A stretch of DNA of 64,000 nt from Rhodoferax sp. (lineage in GTDB: Bacteria; Pseudomonadota; Gammaproteobacteria; Burkholderiales; Burkholderiaceae_C), in contig NZ_JAQURE010000001.1 of assembly GCF_028715765.1 (NCBI RefSeq), positions 1 to 64,000 on the forward strand, read 5' to 3'. The position numbers and the translations under genes are program-made. This document shows positions 17,134 through 25,995 of the stretch, piece after piece (within the stretch, counting starts at the first letter, position 1; each line of letters opens with the position of its first letter). The notes under the pieces are model-generated. The model made no database searches and was not told the DNA's origin. It worked only from the letters and a program-made list of their open reading frames with translations.

Positions 17134-18387
17134 TCAGACTGACCCAGCAGCCACCGTGCCAATGTCGCGCAACACCCCTTCAGCCACTGGGCCAGAGCGA
17201 CGTTTGATTTTTTCGCGCTCCAGCACACGGTTGACAATGTCCCAGTCCAAATCCAAAAATGTGAGCAGGTCAAGCTTGTCGGTAAAGGACTGCAGCAACA
17301 ATTTATGCACAGCATCCTGGGTGATGGCGCGCCCGCCCAAGCCCGCCACCACGGTGTACACCGGTTGTGGGCGGTTGCGCACGGCGCTGCGCACGTCGCG
17401 CGACACAATGCCGCCAATGCCCACGGCAAAGCACTTTTCAATCACCACAATGCGTTCGGCACGCACCGTGGCATCGCGAATGGCAGAAATCGGGAACGGC
17501 CGGTACGAAGTAATGCCCAGCACGCCCACTTTGTGCCCCTCAGAACGCAGCCCATCGACCGTGTCCTTGATGGTGCCCAACACGGAACCCAGCGCAATGA
17601 CGATGGTGTCGGCGTCTTCGGTCAGGTAGGTCTTGATCAATCCGCCTGAATCACGGCCGAATTGCGCTTTGAATTCTGTAGCAATCTGCGGAATCAGATC
17701 AAGCGCTTGCATCTGCTTGGCGTGGGCCAGATAACGCACTTCGGTGAACGCCTCGGGGCCGACCATGGCACCAATGGTGACCGGGTCGTTGGGGTCAAGC
17801 ACCTGGCGCGGCTCGTAGGGCGGCAAGAATTTGTCCACCTGCTCCTGGCTGGGCATGTCGACGCGCTCGTAGGCGTGCGTCAGGATGAAGCCGTCCATGC
17901 ACACCATCACCGGCAGCGACAACTCTTCGGCTATTTTGAAGGCCTGAATGTGCAGGTCAAGTGCTTCCTGGTTGGTTTCGGCAAACAGTTGCAGCCAACC
18001 GGCGTCGCGCATGCTCATGCTGTCGGTGTGGTCGTTCCAGATGTTGATGGGCGCACCAATAGCACGGTTGGCCACCGTCATCACAATCGGCAAGCCCAGG
18101 CCAGACGCGTTATAGACCGCTTCAGCCATGAACAGCAGGCCCTGGCTGGCGGTGGCGGTGTATGAGCGCGCACCCGCGGCTGATGACCCAATGGCTACGC
18201 TCAAAGCGGCAAATTCAGACTCAACATTGATGAATTCGCACGGCTTCAACTCGCCCGACTTCACCATCTCGCCCAAGCCCTCCACGATGTGGGTTTGCGG
18301 GGAAATGGGGTAGGCGCAAATCACTTCGGGGCGGCTCAGCGCCACGGCACGGGCTACGGCGTGCGAGCCTTCGCATTGTTCAAGCAT
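17134..18387 (-). CDS. porA: 2-oxoacid:acceptor oxidoreductase, alpha subunit
   Basis: The 417-residue alpha subunit carries the pyrimidine-binding domain of the thiamine enzyme and domain III. It starts with the typical GSHAVARAVALSRPEVICAYPI stretch, cut here to its key words GSHAVA and AYPISPQ, and has FINVESEFAA, the conserved catalytic Glu region. TASQGLLFMAE and HTDSMSMRDAGWLQ are family signatures. Its start overlaps the porG stop by 8 bp, so translation is coupled. Anaerobic-type enzymes of this class are oxygen sensitive, which suggests use under low oxygen. Confidence 0.9.
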   Translation of the reverse strand: MLEQCEGSHAVARAVALSRPEVICAYPISPQTHIVEGLGEMVKSGELKPCEFINVESEFAALSVAIGSSAAGARSYTATASQGLLFMAEAVYNASGLGLPIVMTVANRAIGAPINIWNDHTDSMSMRDAGWLQLFAETNQEALDLHIQAFKIAEELSLPVMVCMDGFILTHAYERVDMPSQEQVDKFLPPYEPRQVLDPNDPVTIGAMVGPEAFTEVRYLAHAKQMQALDLIPQIATEFKAQFGRDSGGLIKTYLTEDADTIVIALGSVLGTIKDTVDGLRSEGHKVGVLGITSYRPFPISAIRDATVRAERIVVIEKCFAVGIGGIVSRDVRSAVRNRPQPVYTVVAGLGGRAITQDAVHKLLLQSFTDKLDLLTFLDLDWDIVNRVLEREKIKRRSGPVAEGVLRDIGTVAAGSV

Positions 18388-18970
18388 GGTGGGGCTCCTT
18401 CGCTTGGTTCTCTTGTTGCATCACAATTTCATAGGCTTCGCGGGCGGCGGCTTGGTTGCCTTTGGCGACCGCACCAGAAAACTTTTCGCCAATGGCGTGC
18501 AGCACGGCATCCAGAGAAATCAGCCCACCCAAGGCGGCAAATGCACCCAGCAGCGGCACGTTCGGCACCGGTCGGCCCACGTGCTTCATGGCCAGCTCGG
18601 TGGCGGGCACCGTCAACAGATGATCAGCTTTGAAGTCTTTGACAAAGTCTCCCAGACCCATCTCGGCAAAAGTCTTGGTGGTGTTGATCAGGATATAACC
18701 GTCTTTCTTAAGACCACCAAACACGTCCACCTGGTGCAACAGCGTCGGGTCTTGGATGATGATGGCATCGGGCTGCATGATGGGCTCGCGCAGACGAATC
18801 TCTTTGTCGTCCATGCGGCAAAACGCCACCACCGGCGCGCCGGTGCGCTCGGAGCCAAAACTGGGAAAAGCCTGGGCGTGGCGGCCGCCCATGAAAGCCG
18901 CGATGGACATCATCTCGGCACCAGTGACAACGCCCTGGCCACCACGGCCGTGGATACGAACTTGGAACAT
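18380..18970 (-). CDS. porG: 2-oxoacid:acceptor oxidoreductase, gamma subunit
   Basis: The 196-residue gamma subunit (domain II, CoA-side fold) opens with FQVRIHGRGGQGVVTGAEMM, the family's glycine-rich start, and has the AFPSFGSERTGAPVVAFCRM signature. It is the first gene of the four-gene operon (gamma, alpha, beta, NAD(P)H-ferredoxin subunit). No separate small delta ferredoxin gene is present, consistent with the ferredoxin domain being fused to the last subunit. The 220-bp gap upstream, divergent from the hemerythrin gene, should hold the promoter. Confidence 0.92.
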   Translation of the reverse strand: MFQVRIHGRGGQGVVTGAEMMSIAAFMGGRHAQAFPSFGSERTGAPVVAFCRMDDKEIRLREPIMQPDAIIIQDPTLLHQVDVFGGLKKDGYILINTTKTFAEMGLGDFVKDFKADHLLTVPATELAMKHVGRPVPNVPLLGAFAALGGLISLDAVLHAIGEKFSGAVAKGNQAAAREAYEIVMQQENQAKEPHHA

Positions 18971-19190
18971 GGAGTCTCCTCTTGGATTGCAGCAGTCCGT
19001 GAGTCAAATACCCATGGCTTTGCAACGGGGCGTATCTTGAACCCGTGCCACAACCCAGTTTTGACTTGCGTCAAACAAATGGTGCGCTGCTTGGCAGACC
19101 CTGCCACCTCGCACATTCATGACGTGTATCAAAGCCACAGCAGCTGTGTCTGGCTATGCTTCGCGCTTCAAAATTTGAAAGGAAGACTGC

Positions 19191-19694
19191 ATGCCCACGC
19201 TCCAATGGTCTGACACGCTGGCTCTGGGGTTGACCCAGATGGATGACACACATCACGAATTTGTTGACCTGTTGGCCAACGTGGTCAACGCCGCTGATGC
19301 CGACCTGCTGCCGCGCTGGCGCAGCTTGATAGAGCACACCGACGCGCACTTTGGCCAAGAAGACCGCTGGATGAAAGACACCGGTTTTTCCAGCACCAAC
19401 TGCCACACCACCCAGCACAAAGTGGTGCTGCAGGTGATGCGCGAAGGCGACACCCGGGGCAGCGCAGGTGAACTGACAGTGGTGCGCCAAATGGCCGCCG
19501 AGCTGGGCACCTGGTTTCCCATGCATGCCCAGGCCATGGACGCCGCGCTGGCACTGCACCTGCGCGGCCTGGGCTACGACCCCAGCACCGGCCAAGTCAG
19601 CATGCCGCAAGCCTTGCCGGCACAAGCCATTCAGGGCTGTGGCGGTGCCACTTGCTCACCCGCCGAGGCGACTACCGAAGAACTGGAGGCATGA
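19191..19694 (+). CDS. Bacteriohemerythrin
   Basis: The 167-residue protein binds O2 at a non-heme di-iron site. Likely ligands are visible: H21, H49/H53, E57, H72, H76, H112 and D117, in the order expected for the H-HxxxE-HxxxH-HxxxxD pattern. The C-terminal tail of about 35 residues (GCGGATCSPAEATTEE) is extra and has two cysteines. AAGGAAG lies before the start. It is divergent from the oxygen-sensitive 2-oxoacid oxidoreductase operon, so an oxygen-buffering or sensing role for that system is possible but is inference. Confidence 0.9.
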   Translation: MPTLQWSDTLALGLTQMDDTHHEFVDLLANVVNAADADLLPRWRSLIEHTDAHFGQEDRWMKDTGFSSTNCHTTQHKVVLQVMREGDTRGSAGELTVVRQMAAELGTWFPMHAQAMDAALALHLRGLGYDPSTGQVSMPQALPAQAIQGCGGATCSPAEATTEELEA

Positions 19695-19727
19695 GGGTTT
19701 GCACGCCATTGTTCAGTGTGGGTCTTG

Positions 19728-19961
19728 TTAGCCCGGGTTGACACCCAGTATCTTCCCGGTGAGCTTGCGCGCAATCGGTGCCATGAAAAAGATCACCGGC
19801 ACGCCCACCACGTAGGCAACGGCAAAGGCTTTCATCCAGCGTGCCAAAAAGTCGGGGCCGGGGCCCACATTGACCAGCGTGATGACCATCGTCATCAGAA
19901 AAATCATCATCGCGCCCATGACAAACGAGAAGACCAAGTGGAATTTTTTTTGCGGTTGCAT
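19728..19961 (-). CDS. DUF2798 family small membrane protein
   Basis: The 77-residue protein has two membrane segments (about 8-32 and 45-65) and the family's 'MSxxMxxxxTxxNxG..PxFxxRWxxAFxxA' style pattern (here VITLVNVGPGPDFLARWMKA). Its function is unknown. It is the last gene of the leftward run that starts at arsR, 29 bp after the thioredoxin-like gene, suggesting co-transcription with the permease module. Confidence 0.8.
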   Translation of the reverse strand: MQPQKKFHLVFSFVMGAMMIFLMTMVITLVNVGPGPDFLARWMKAFAVAYVVGVPVIFFMAPIARKLTGKILGVNPG

Positions 19962-19990
19962 CTTGCAATTTCCTCAGCGTTGAATCGGTA

Positions 19991-20227
19991 TCAGGCGCCA
20001 GCCAACCAGCCTTCGATTTTGTCACGACTGGGGATGCCGCCGGTGTGCACCACTTTGCCGTTGACGACCACACCAGGCGTGCTCATCACGCCGTAGCCCA
20101 TGATGGCGCGCAGGTCTTCAACTTTTTCAAGTTTGACCGCCACACCCTTGGCTTGCGCCACCTGGTCGATCAGCGCGATGGTGGTTTTGCAGTTGGCACA
20201 ACCTGTGCCTAGAACTTTGATGTCCAT
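19991..20227 (-). CDS. Small thioredoxin-like redox protein (redox-active disulfide protein 2 type)
   Basis: The 78-residue cytosolic protein is a minimal thioredoxin fold with CANC (C10, C13) after strand 1 and the cis-proline motif STPGVVVNGK (about 49-58). Members of this family are often encoded beside UPF0718/ArsP-type permeases, as here (40 bp after the permease gene). It may reduce the permease or its substrate, an inference from gene order. An electron donor for arsenate reductase is another possibility. Confidence 0.9.
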   Translation of the reverse strand: MDIKVLGTGCANCKTTIALIDQVAQAKGVAVKLEKVEDLRAIMGYGVMSTPGVVVNGKVVHTGGIPSRDKIEGWLAGA

Positions 20228-20266
20228 GTGGTTCCTTGAAGTTGGTGATAAATATGGGGATGCGTT

Positions 20267-21322
20267 TTACAGCACCGCGTTAAAGATGTAGCCCACCAGC
20301 AAAATGCCGACAGCGACCACCCCGGCAAAGGTAGCAATCAGCTGCGGTTTGAGCACCTTGCGCAGAATGATCATCTCTGGGGCAGAAAGCGCAATCACGC
20401 TCATCATGAACGCCAGCACCGTACCCAGCGCCGCCCCCTTACCGATCAGCGCTTCCACAATCGGGATGATGCCGGCCGCGTTGGTGTACATCGGTACACC
20501 CAGCAGCACCGCCGCAGGCACTGACCACCAAGGCGCGTCGTGCCCCATGATGCTGGCCATAAAGTCTTCGGGTACAAAACCATGAATGGCCGCGCCCAGC
20601 GCAATGCCAGCCAGGATGTACGGCCAGACCTTGCCCACAATCTCACGCACATGGGCAAAGCCGTTCTGAATGCGATCGCCCCACGGCATGTGAGCCACTT
20701 CCACGGCTTCAGCCGTCTGGCTGTTTTGCATCTCGCGCACCCAGTCTTCCAGGTAGCGCTCCATGCCTAACTTGCCAATCACCACCCCGGAGACGATGGC
20801 CACACTCAAGCCCAGGCCCAAATACAACGCCGCCACCTTCCAGCCAAACATGCCAAACAGCAGCGCCAGCGCCACCTCATTGACCATGGGTGCGGAGATC
20901 AAAAACGAAAACGTCACACCCAGTGGCACACCCGCCTGCAAGAAACCGATGAACAGCGGCACCGCCGAGCACGAGCAAAACGGTGTCACGATGCCCAAGC
21001 TGGCCGCCATGCCATTGCCCACGCCCAGCGGCTTGCCAGCCAGCATGGCGCGGGTGCGCTCGGGCGAGACAAAGGTGTGGATGATGCCCATCACAAACAC
21101 AATGCCAGTCAGCAGCAGCAACACCTTGGGCGTGTCGTAAAAGAAAAATTGCAGCGCACCACCCAGGTGGCTGGCGCGGTCTACCGGAAGCGCTGCGACC
21201 AAGCCTTCAGAGGCGGGAATCAACATCTGGTAAAGACCCAGCCAAACGGCTGCGGCCAGCGCCAAAAAAACCAGGGGCTGGCGCTGTGGCCAGGATTTGA
21301 GGGGGATGGTTGTAGTGTTCAT
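20267..21322 (-). CDS. ArsP/UPF0718-family permease
   Basis: The 351-residue protein has about eight to ten membrane helices and the family hallmark TPFCSCSAVPLFIGFLQAG with a CSCS motif in a helix. The ATG at 21322 is preferred; an upstream TTG adds 12 residues with no ribosome site. ArsP proteins export trivalent organoarsenicals such as methylarsenite, while other members of the superfamily have unknown substrates. Placement in an ars gene run supports the arsenical role. The two genes downstream (thioredoxin-like, DUF2798) look co-transcribed. Confidence 0.85.
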   Translation of the reverse strand: MNTTTIPLKSWPQRQPLVFLALAAAVWLGLYQMLIPASEGLVAALPVDRASHLGGALQFFFYDTPKVLLLLTGIVFVMGIIHTFVSPERTRAMLAGKPLGVGNGMAASLGIVTPFCSCSAVPLFIGFLQAGVPLGVTFSFLISAPMVNEVALALLFGMFGWKVAALYLGLGLSVAIVSGVVIGKLGMERYLEDWVREMQNSQTAEAVEVAHMPWGDRIQNGFAHVREIVGKVWPYILAGIALGAAIHGFVPEDFMASIMGHDAPWWSVPAAVLLGVPMYTNAAGIIPIVEALIGKGAALGTVLAFMMSVIALSAPEMIILRKVLKPQLIATFAGVVAVGILLVGYIFNAVL

Positions 21323-21361
21323 GCCTGTGAAGACGAATGACCTGTCAAAAAGACGCAATTT

Positions 21362-22339
21362 TTATGACGATTGGCAACCCAACCCCGGGCGCAAACCGCA
21401 CACGGCAGCGTAAGCCGGGGTTTCGAGCTGCAGTGTGACGTGGCGAATCTCAAAATGCTCGTGCAATTCTTCTTCGGCGCTGCGCAGCAGCGCACCCGTG
21501 TCGCTGGCTTGCGTGACCAGGTGCGCGGTCAACGCAATGTGGCTGGTGCCCATGGCCCACACATGCAGGTCGTGCACATCGGCCACGCCGGGCAAACCCA
21601 GCAACAGGGCGCGCACCTGCTGCACGTCCACACTGGCGGGCACGCCGTCAAACAGCAGGTGCAGGCTTTGCGTGAACAGGCTCCAGGTGCTCCACAAAAT
21701 CACCGCCGCAATGATGAGGCTAACCACCGGGTCCAGCCAGACCCAACCCAGCCACAGCGTCAGGCCACCAGCCACCACCACACCGGCCGACACCAGCGCG
21801 TCTGCGGCCATGTGCAAAAACGCACCTCGAATGTTGAGGTCATCGCCCCCGCGCATGAACAGCCAGGCAGTCACCGCGTTGACAACAATGCCAATGCCTG
21901 CCACCGCCATGATGATGCCGCCCTGCGCCTGCAACGCGGCCTGCGGTGCGCTCAGGCGGCCAACAGCTTCCCAGGTCAGGCCGCCCATGGCCAGCAGCAA
22001 CAGCAGCGCATTGGCAAACGCCGCCAGAATGGTAGCGCGCTTGAAGCCATAGGTGTGGCGCGCGTCGGGTTTCAGGCCCACTGCCAGCGAACCCGCCCAG
22101 GCCAGCACCAGCCCGGCCACGTCGCTCAGGTTGTGGCCGGCATCGGCCAGCAGCGCCAATGAATTGATCTGCCAGCCATAAAAAGCCTCGATGGCGACAA
22201 AACCGGTGTTGAGCGCAATGCCCACCGCAAAGGCACGGTTGAAGTTGGCGGGTGCATGGCTGTGCGCGTGCCCGCCGTGGCTGTGGCCGTGGTCATGTGT
22301 GTGGACCGGGGTGTGGTTGTGATCGTGGTCGTCGCTCAT
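21362..22339 (-). CDS. Cation diffusion facilitator (CzcD/DmeF-like metal efflux)
   Basis: The 325-residue CDF transporter exchanges Zn, Co, Cd or Ni for protons. The N-terminus is rich in His and Asp (about 16 of the first 35 residues). Six membrane helices follow, with the metal-site motif ALLADAGHNLSDV (HxxxD, about 66-78) and the second HMAADALVS (HxxxD) in helix 5. The cytoplasmic C-terminal domain has the VHDLHVWAMG motif. It begins 260 bp beyond acr3 and may have its own promoter. The metal cannot be decided from sequence. Confidence 0.92.
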   Translation of the reverse strand: MSDDHDHNHTPVHTHDHGHSHGGHAHSHAPANFNRAFAVGIALNTGFVAIEAFYGWQINSLALLADAGHNLSDVAGLVLAWAGSLAVGLKPDARHTYGFKRATILAAFANALLLLLAMGGLTWEAVGRLSAPQAALQAQGGIIMAVAGIGIVVNAVTAWLFMRGGDDLNIRGAFLHMAADALVSAGVVVAGGLTLWLGWVWLDPVVSLIIAAVILWSTWSLFTQSLHLLFDGVPASVDVQQVRALLLGLPGVADVHDLHVWAMGTSHIALTAHLVTQASDTGALLRSAEEELHEHFEIRHVTLQLETPAYAAVCGLRPGLGCQSS

Positions 22340-22600
22340 GAAGCGTCTTTCAAAAATGGGGCGAAACGGCTTGCGCTTGTACGTCTGTAGGTTTCAGATG
22401 ATGCACAGATAAATATTGAGGTTCACAGTCCGGAGACGTGAAATTTGGCCAAAGGACGCAGGGCTTGGCGATGATGAACAAAAATGCCTTCTAGCCCTTA
22501 TTAAATAAGGACTGGTAGCTATGTTTATACAAGTTCATTCGACAGCTGGCTCGCCATACCGCTGCGCTTTCTGATGACGGTTTGAATCTACACGACAGGG
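22340..22600. other. Intergenic region between acr3 and the CDF gene
   Basis: About 260 bp with no gene, containing a family A repeat at 22480-22526. It separates the core ars operon from the metal/organoarsenical permease module, so the latter may have its own promoter here. No operator could be recognised by eye. Confidence 0.5.
22480..22526 (-). repeat. Dispersed palindromic repeat, family A, intergenic copy 2
   Basis: The plus strand reads AAAAATGCCTTCTAGCCCTT, then ATTAAATAAGGACTGGTAGC. The arms GCCCTTAT/ATAAGGAC remain largely complementary, as in the other copies. Confidence 0.8.
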
Positions 22601-23668
22601 TCACGTCCGCTCGTACCACCCCTTGCTGCGGTTAACGATGTTGACCACCAGCAGCATCACCGGCACTTCAATCAACACCCCCACCACAGTGGCCAGCGCC
22701 GCGCCTGAGTTGAAGCCAAACAGGCTGATGGCCGCAGCCACCGCCAGCTCGAAGAAGTTGCTGGCACCAATCAAGGCCGACGGACAAGCTATCGAGTGTT
22801 TTTCGCCCACCGCGCGGTTAAGCAAATACGCCAAGCTGGCATTGAACACCACCTGAATCAAAATTGGTACCGCCAGCAGGCCAATGATCAGCGGCTGTTT
22901 CAGAATCGCCTCGCCCTGAAACGCAAACAGCAGCACCAGCGTGGCCAGCAGCGCGGTAATCGACCAAGGGCCGATGCGCTCCATCGCCGCATCAAACGCC
23001 GCTTGCCCCTTGGCTAGCAGCGACTTGCGCCACATCTGCGCAATGGCCACCGGGATGATGATGTACAGCCCGACCGAAATCAGCAGCGTGTCCCAAGGCA
23101 CGGTGATGCTCGATAGCCCTAGCAAAAATGCCACCAGCGGCGCAAACGCCAGCACCATGATGCTGTCGTTCAAAGCCACCTGGCTCAGGGTGAACAATGG
23201 GTCGCCACCGGTCAGGCGGCTCCAGACAAACACCATGGCGGTGCACGGCGCGGCGGCCAGCAAGATGAGTCCGGCGATGTAGCTGTCAATCTGATCCGGC
23301 GGCAACAGCGGCGCAAACAGGTTGCGGATAAACAGCCAGGCCAAAAAAGCCATGGAAAACGGCTTGACCAGCCAGTTGACAAACAGCGTCACGCCGATGC
23401 CTTTGACGTGCTGGCGCACCTCGTGCAGAGCGCCAAAGTCCACCTTGACCAGCATCGGAATGATCATCACCCAGATCAGCATACCCACCGGCAGGTTGAC
23501 CTGCGCCACTTCCATGCGGCCGATGGCCTGGAACACCCCGGGCAGCAACTGCCCCAGCAAGATGCCAACGACGATGCACAAGCCCACCCACACCGTCAGA
23601 TAGCGCTCAAACACGCTCATGGGCGCACCAGCGGCGCGCTTGGCGGTAACTTCACATTGGGCGCTCAT
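22601..23668 (-). CDS. acr3: ACR3-family arsenite efflux transporter
   Basis: The 355-residue protein has ten predicted membrane helices and is the arsenite-extruding pump of the operon. The family motif with the essential cysteine, LAAAPCTAMVFVWSRLTGGD (about 136-155), and the GVLIEVPVML end are present. With ArsA encoded two genes upstream, it may work as an ATP-driven pump; ACR3 proteins also work on their own by proton exchange. It follows arsC by 4 bp. Confidence 0.95.
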   Translation of the reverse strand: MSAQCEVTAKRAAGAPMSVFERYLTVWVGLCIVVGILLGQLLPGVFQAIGRMEVAQVNLPVGMLIWVMIIPMLVKVDFGALHEVRQHVKGIGVTLFVNWLVKPFSMAFLAWLFIRNLFAPLLPPDQIDSYIAGLILLAAAPCTAMVFVWSRLTGGDPLFTLSQVALNDSIMVLAFAPLVAFLLGLSSITVPWDTLLISVGLYIIIPVAIAQMWRKSLLAKGQAAFDAAMERIGPWSITALLATLVLLFAFQGEAILKQPLIIGLLAVPILIQVVFNASLAYLLNRAVGEKHSIACPSALIGASNFFELAVAAAISLFGFNSGAALATVVGVLIEVPVMLLVVNIVNRSKGWYERT

Positions 23669-23672
23669 GGGC

Positions 23673-24173
23673 TTACTCCTTGCTCAAAGCGCGTGCTGTG
23701 TTTTGCAGCATGGTTTTTTCCAATTTTGACTGCGGCAAGCTGATCAAGATATCCAGGCGGCGCTTGAGCGCGTGCAAGGTTTGCGTAAAGGCTTCGAGTT
23801 TTTGGGCTTGGGTTCCGTCGCCTGCTGACGGATCGGGGTAACCCCAGTGCGCGGTCGCGGGCTGGCCGGGCCAGTACGGGCAGACTTCACCGGCGGCGTT
23901 GTCGCACACGGTAATCACCAGATCCATGTGCGGGGCATCCGGCTGGCCAAACACGTCCCAGCTCTTACTGCTCAGGCCTTCGGTGGCTATGCCAGCTTGC
24001 CGCAACACCTGCAAGCCCAGTGGGTTGGGCTGCTGGTTCTCATGGGGGTGACTGCCAGCGGAAAAGGCCTTGAAGCGACCGCGACCGATGTGGTTCAGGA
24101 TCGCCTCGGCCAAAATGCTGCGAGCCGAGTTGTGGGTGCATAAAAACAGGACATTGAGTACTTTTCCAGACAT
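23673..24173 (-). CDS. arsC: Arsenate reductase, low-molecular-weight phosphatase type
   Basis: The 166-residue enzyme reduces arsenate to arsenite, which acr3 then exports. The phosphate-binding CX5R loop CTHNSAR (C12-R18) and the redox cysteines in VITVCDNAAGEVCPYWPG are visible, so it belongs to the thioredoxin- or mycothiol-like LMW-PTP class rather than the glutaredoxin class. The start at 24173 is chosen for the AAGGAGA site 8 nt upstream; a longer frame would add 23 residues overlapping arsA. It lies between arsA and acr3 in the operon. Confidence 0.93.
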   Translation of the reverse strand: MSGKVLNVLFLCTHNSARSILAEAILNHIGRGRFKAFSAGSHPHENQQPNPLGLQVLRQAGIATEGLSSKSWDVFGQPDAPHMDLVITVCDNAAGEVCPYWPGQPATAHWGYPDPSAGDGTQAQKLEAFTQTLHALKRRLDILISLPQSKLEKTMLQNTARALSKE

Positions 24174-24201
24174 GGTGGTTCTCCTTGAGGGGGTTAAAAA
24201 A

Positions 24202-25995
24202 TCAAGACAAGTTAGCAGCCATTTGTGACAGTCGGGTGGCACCTACGGGCTCATCTTTCAAGAGCGGCACCAGCGCATAGCGCTGTGCATGGCGCGTGGC
24301 CACGGCATCGATCTCGCACAGCTCGTTGCGCGCGCGTGCCTGAAGCAGCGGGGCGCTGGGGTGTGCGGCGGCCACGCTGTTGTTGATGACCCAAGCCCAG
24401 GGCTCGATGCCGGCGCGGCGCAAGTCGGCCTGCAGGTTGGCGGCTTCGAGCACCGGCGTGGTCTCAGCCAGCGTGACGATCAGCACCTTGGTTTGCTTGG
24501 GGTCTTGCAGCTGCATCATCGGTGTCGTGAAGTGCGTGCTGGAACTGCCCATCTGGCGCACGATATCGCGGTGGTAGGCACCGGTGGCGTCCAGTAGCAG
24601 CAGGGTGTGACCGGTGGGTGCCGTGTCCATCACGACAAACTTTTTGCCCGCCTCGCATATCACGCGCGAGAAGGCCTGGAACACCGCGATTTCTTCGGTG
24701 CAGGGTGAGCGCAGGTCTTCTTCGAGCACGGCGCGCCCGGCAGCATCGAGCCCGGCCCCCTTGGTGGCCAGCACCTGGGCACGATAGGCTTCGGTAACGG
24801 TAGCTGGGTCGATGCGGCTGATATGCAGATTAGGCAGGTCGGCCTCAGTGGCCAGCGTTTCGCTCAGGTGCGCGGCCGGGTCGGATGTGCTCAGGTGCAC
24901 CGCGTGGCCGCGGCGCGCCAGCTCTAGCGCCACGGCAGCGGCCAATGTGGTTTTGCCCACGCCGCCCTTGCCCATCAACATGATGAGGCCATGGCCTTGG
25001 GTGGCGATGGCATCGACCAGCGTTGCCAGCCCTGGGTGTGCCGAGGCTGCTGGTGCTGTAGCAGCGCTTGACAGCATGGGTGCAGCGGTCGGCGCGGGCG
25101 CTTCTGGGCGATTGCCAAACAAGCCGCGCAAGGCATCAAGCCCCACCAGGTTATAGGGCTTGAGCGCGATTTGATCTGTGGGCAGCGCGCGCAAGACGGG
25201 TGGCATGGCGGCCAACGCTGCCTGCTCGCGCTCCACAATGGCCAGCGCCAGTGGGTCGCCCTGGGCGTCGGCGGCATTCAAAATGCCGTTGATGATCAGG
25301 TGCTGGCGTGTCAGACCTATTGCAGCCAGCTCGGCGTGTGTTCTGGATGCTTCGTTTAATGTAGCTATTTGTGCGCGTGTAACAAGGGCTAGACGTGTTT
25401 TTTGTGCATCAGACAAAGCGGCTACAGCCGCCTGGTACTGGCTGCGCTGCTTGTCCAGCCCGGCCAGCGGCCCCAAGCACGAGGCATCACCCTTGCCTGC
25501 TTCCAGAAAGCCGCTCCAGGCACCGGGTAACTGCAGCATCCGAATGGTGTGGCCCGTGGGTGCGGTGTCGAACACGATGTGGTCGAAGTCTGCGGTGAGT
25601 GTGCTGTCGGTCAGCAGCGCGGTGAACTCGTCAAACGCTGCAATTTCGGTGGTGCACGCGCCCGAGAGCTGCTCTTCGATGCCCTTGACCACGGCATCCG
25701 GCAGCAGGCCGCGCACCGGGCCCACGATGCGGTCGCGGTAGGCTGCAGCGGCGGCTTGCGGGTCAATTTCTAGCGCGCTCAAGTTGGGCACGTCGGCTAC
25801 TGGGGTGATCTGGTTGCCAATGGCGATGCCAAACACCTGGCCGACGTTGGAGGCTGGGTCAGTGCTGACCAGCAGTACCCGCTGGCTCTGCGTTGCCAAC
25901 TTAATCGCTGTGGCGCAGGCGATAGACGTTTTGCCAACGCCCCCCTTGCCGGTGAAGAACAGGAAGCGCGGTGGATGGCTCAAGAATTGCAGCAT
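24202..25995 (-). CDS. arsA: Arsenical pump-driving ATPase
   Basis: ArsA couples ATP hydrolysis to arsenite export. The 597-residue protein is the usual tandem duplication. Walker A motifs GKGGVGKTSIA (about 16-26) and GKGGVGKTTLA (about 341-351) start the two halves, each with a switch II DTAPTGHT motif. Metal-site cysteines are seen in SGACTTEI (about 112) and SPCTEEI in the second half. The start overlaps the end of the arsD fusion gene by 16 bp. A family A-like stretch encodes about residues 197-213. Confidence 0.96.
   Translation of the reverse strand: MLQFLSHPPRFLFFTGKGGVGKTSIACATAIKLATQSQRVLLVSTDPASNVGQVFGIAIGNQITPVADVPNLSALEIDPQAAAAAYRDRIVGPVRGLLPDAVVKGIEEQLSGACTTEIAAFDEFTALLTDSTLTADFDHIVFDTAPTGHTIRMLQLPGAWSGFLEAGKGDASCLGPLAGLDKQRSQYQAAVAALSDAQKTRLALVTRAQIATLNEASRTHAELAAIGLTRQHLIINGILNAADAQGDPLALAIVEREQAALAAMPPVLRALPTDQIALKPYNLVGLDALRGLFGNRPEAPAPTAAPMLSSAATAPAASAHPGLATLVDAIATQGHGLIMLMGKGGVGKTTLAAAVALELARRGHAVHLSTSDPAAHLSETLATEADLPNLHISRIDPATVTEAYRAQVLATKGAGLDAAGRAVLEEDLRSPCTEEIAVFQAFSRVICEAGKKFVVMDTAPTGHTLLLLDATGAYHRDIVRQMGSSSTHFTTPMMQLQDPKQTKVLIVTLAETTPVLEAANLQADLRRAGIEPWAWVINNSVAAAHPSAPLLQARARNELCEIDAVATRHAQRYALVPLLKDEPVGATRLSQMAANLS
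25355..25405 (+). repeat. Degenerate family A repeat inside arsA
   Basis: The sequence reads AATGTAGCTATTTGTGCGCG, then TGTAACAAGGGCTAGACGTG. TAGCTA and GGGCTAGA are conserved with family A. It encodes TRLALVTRAQIATL in the arsA frame. Confidence 0.5.
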
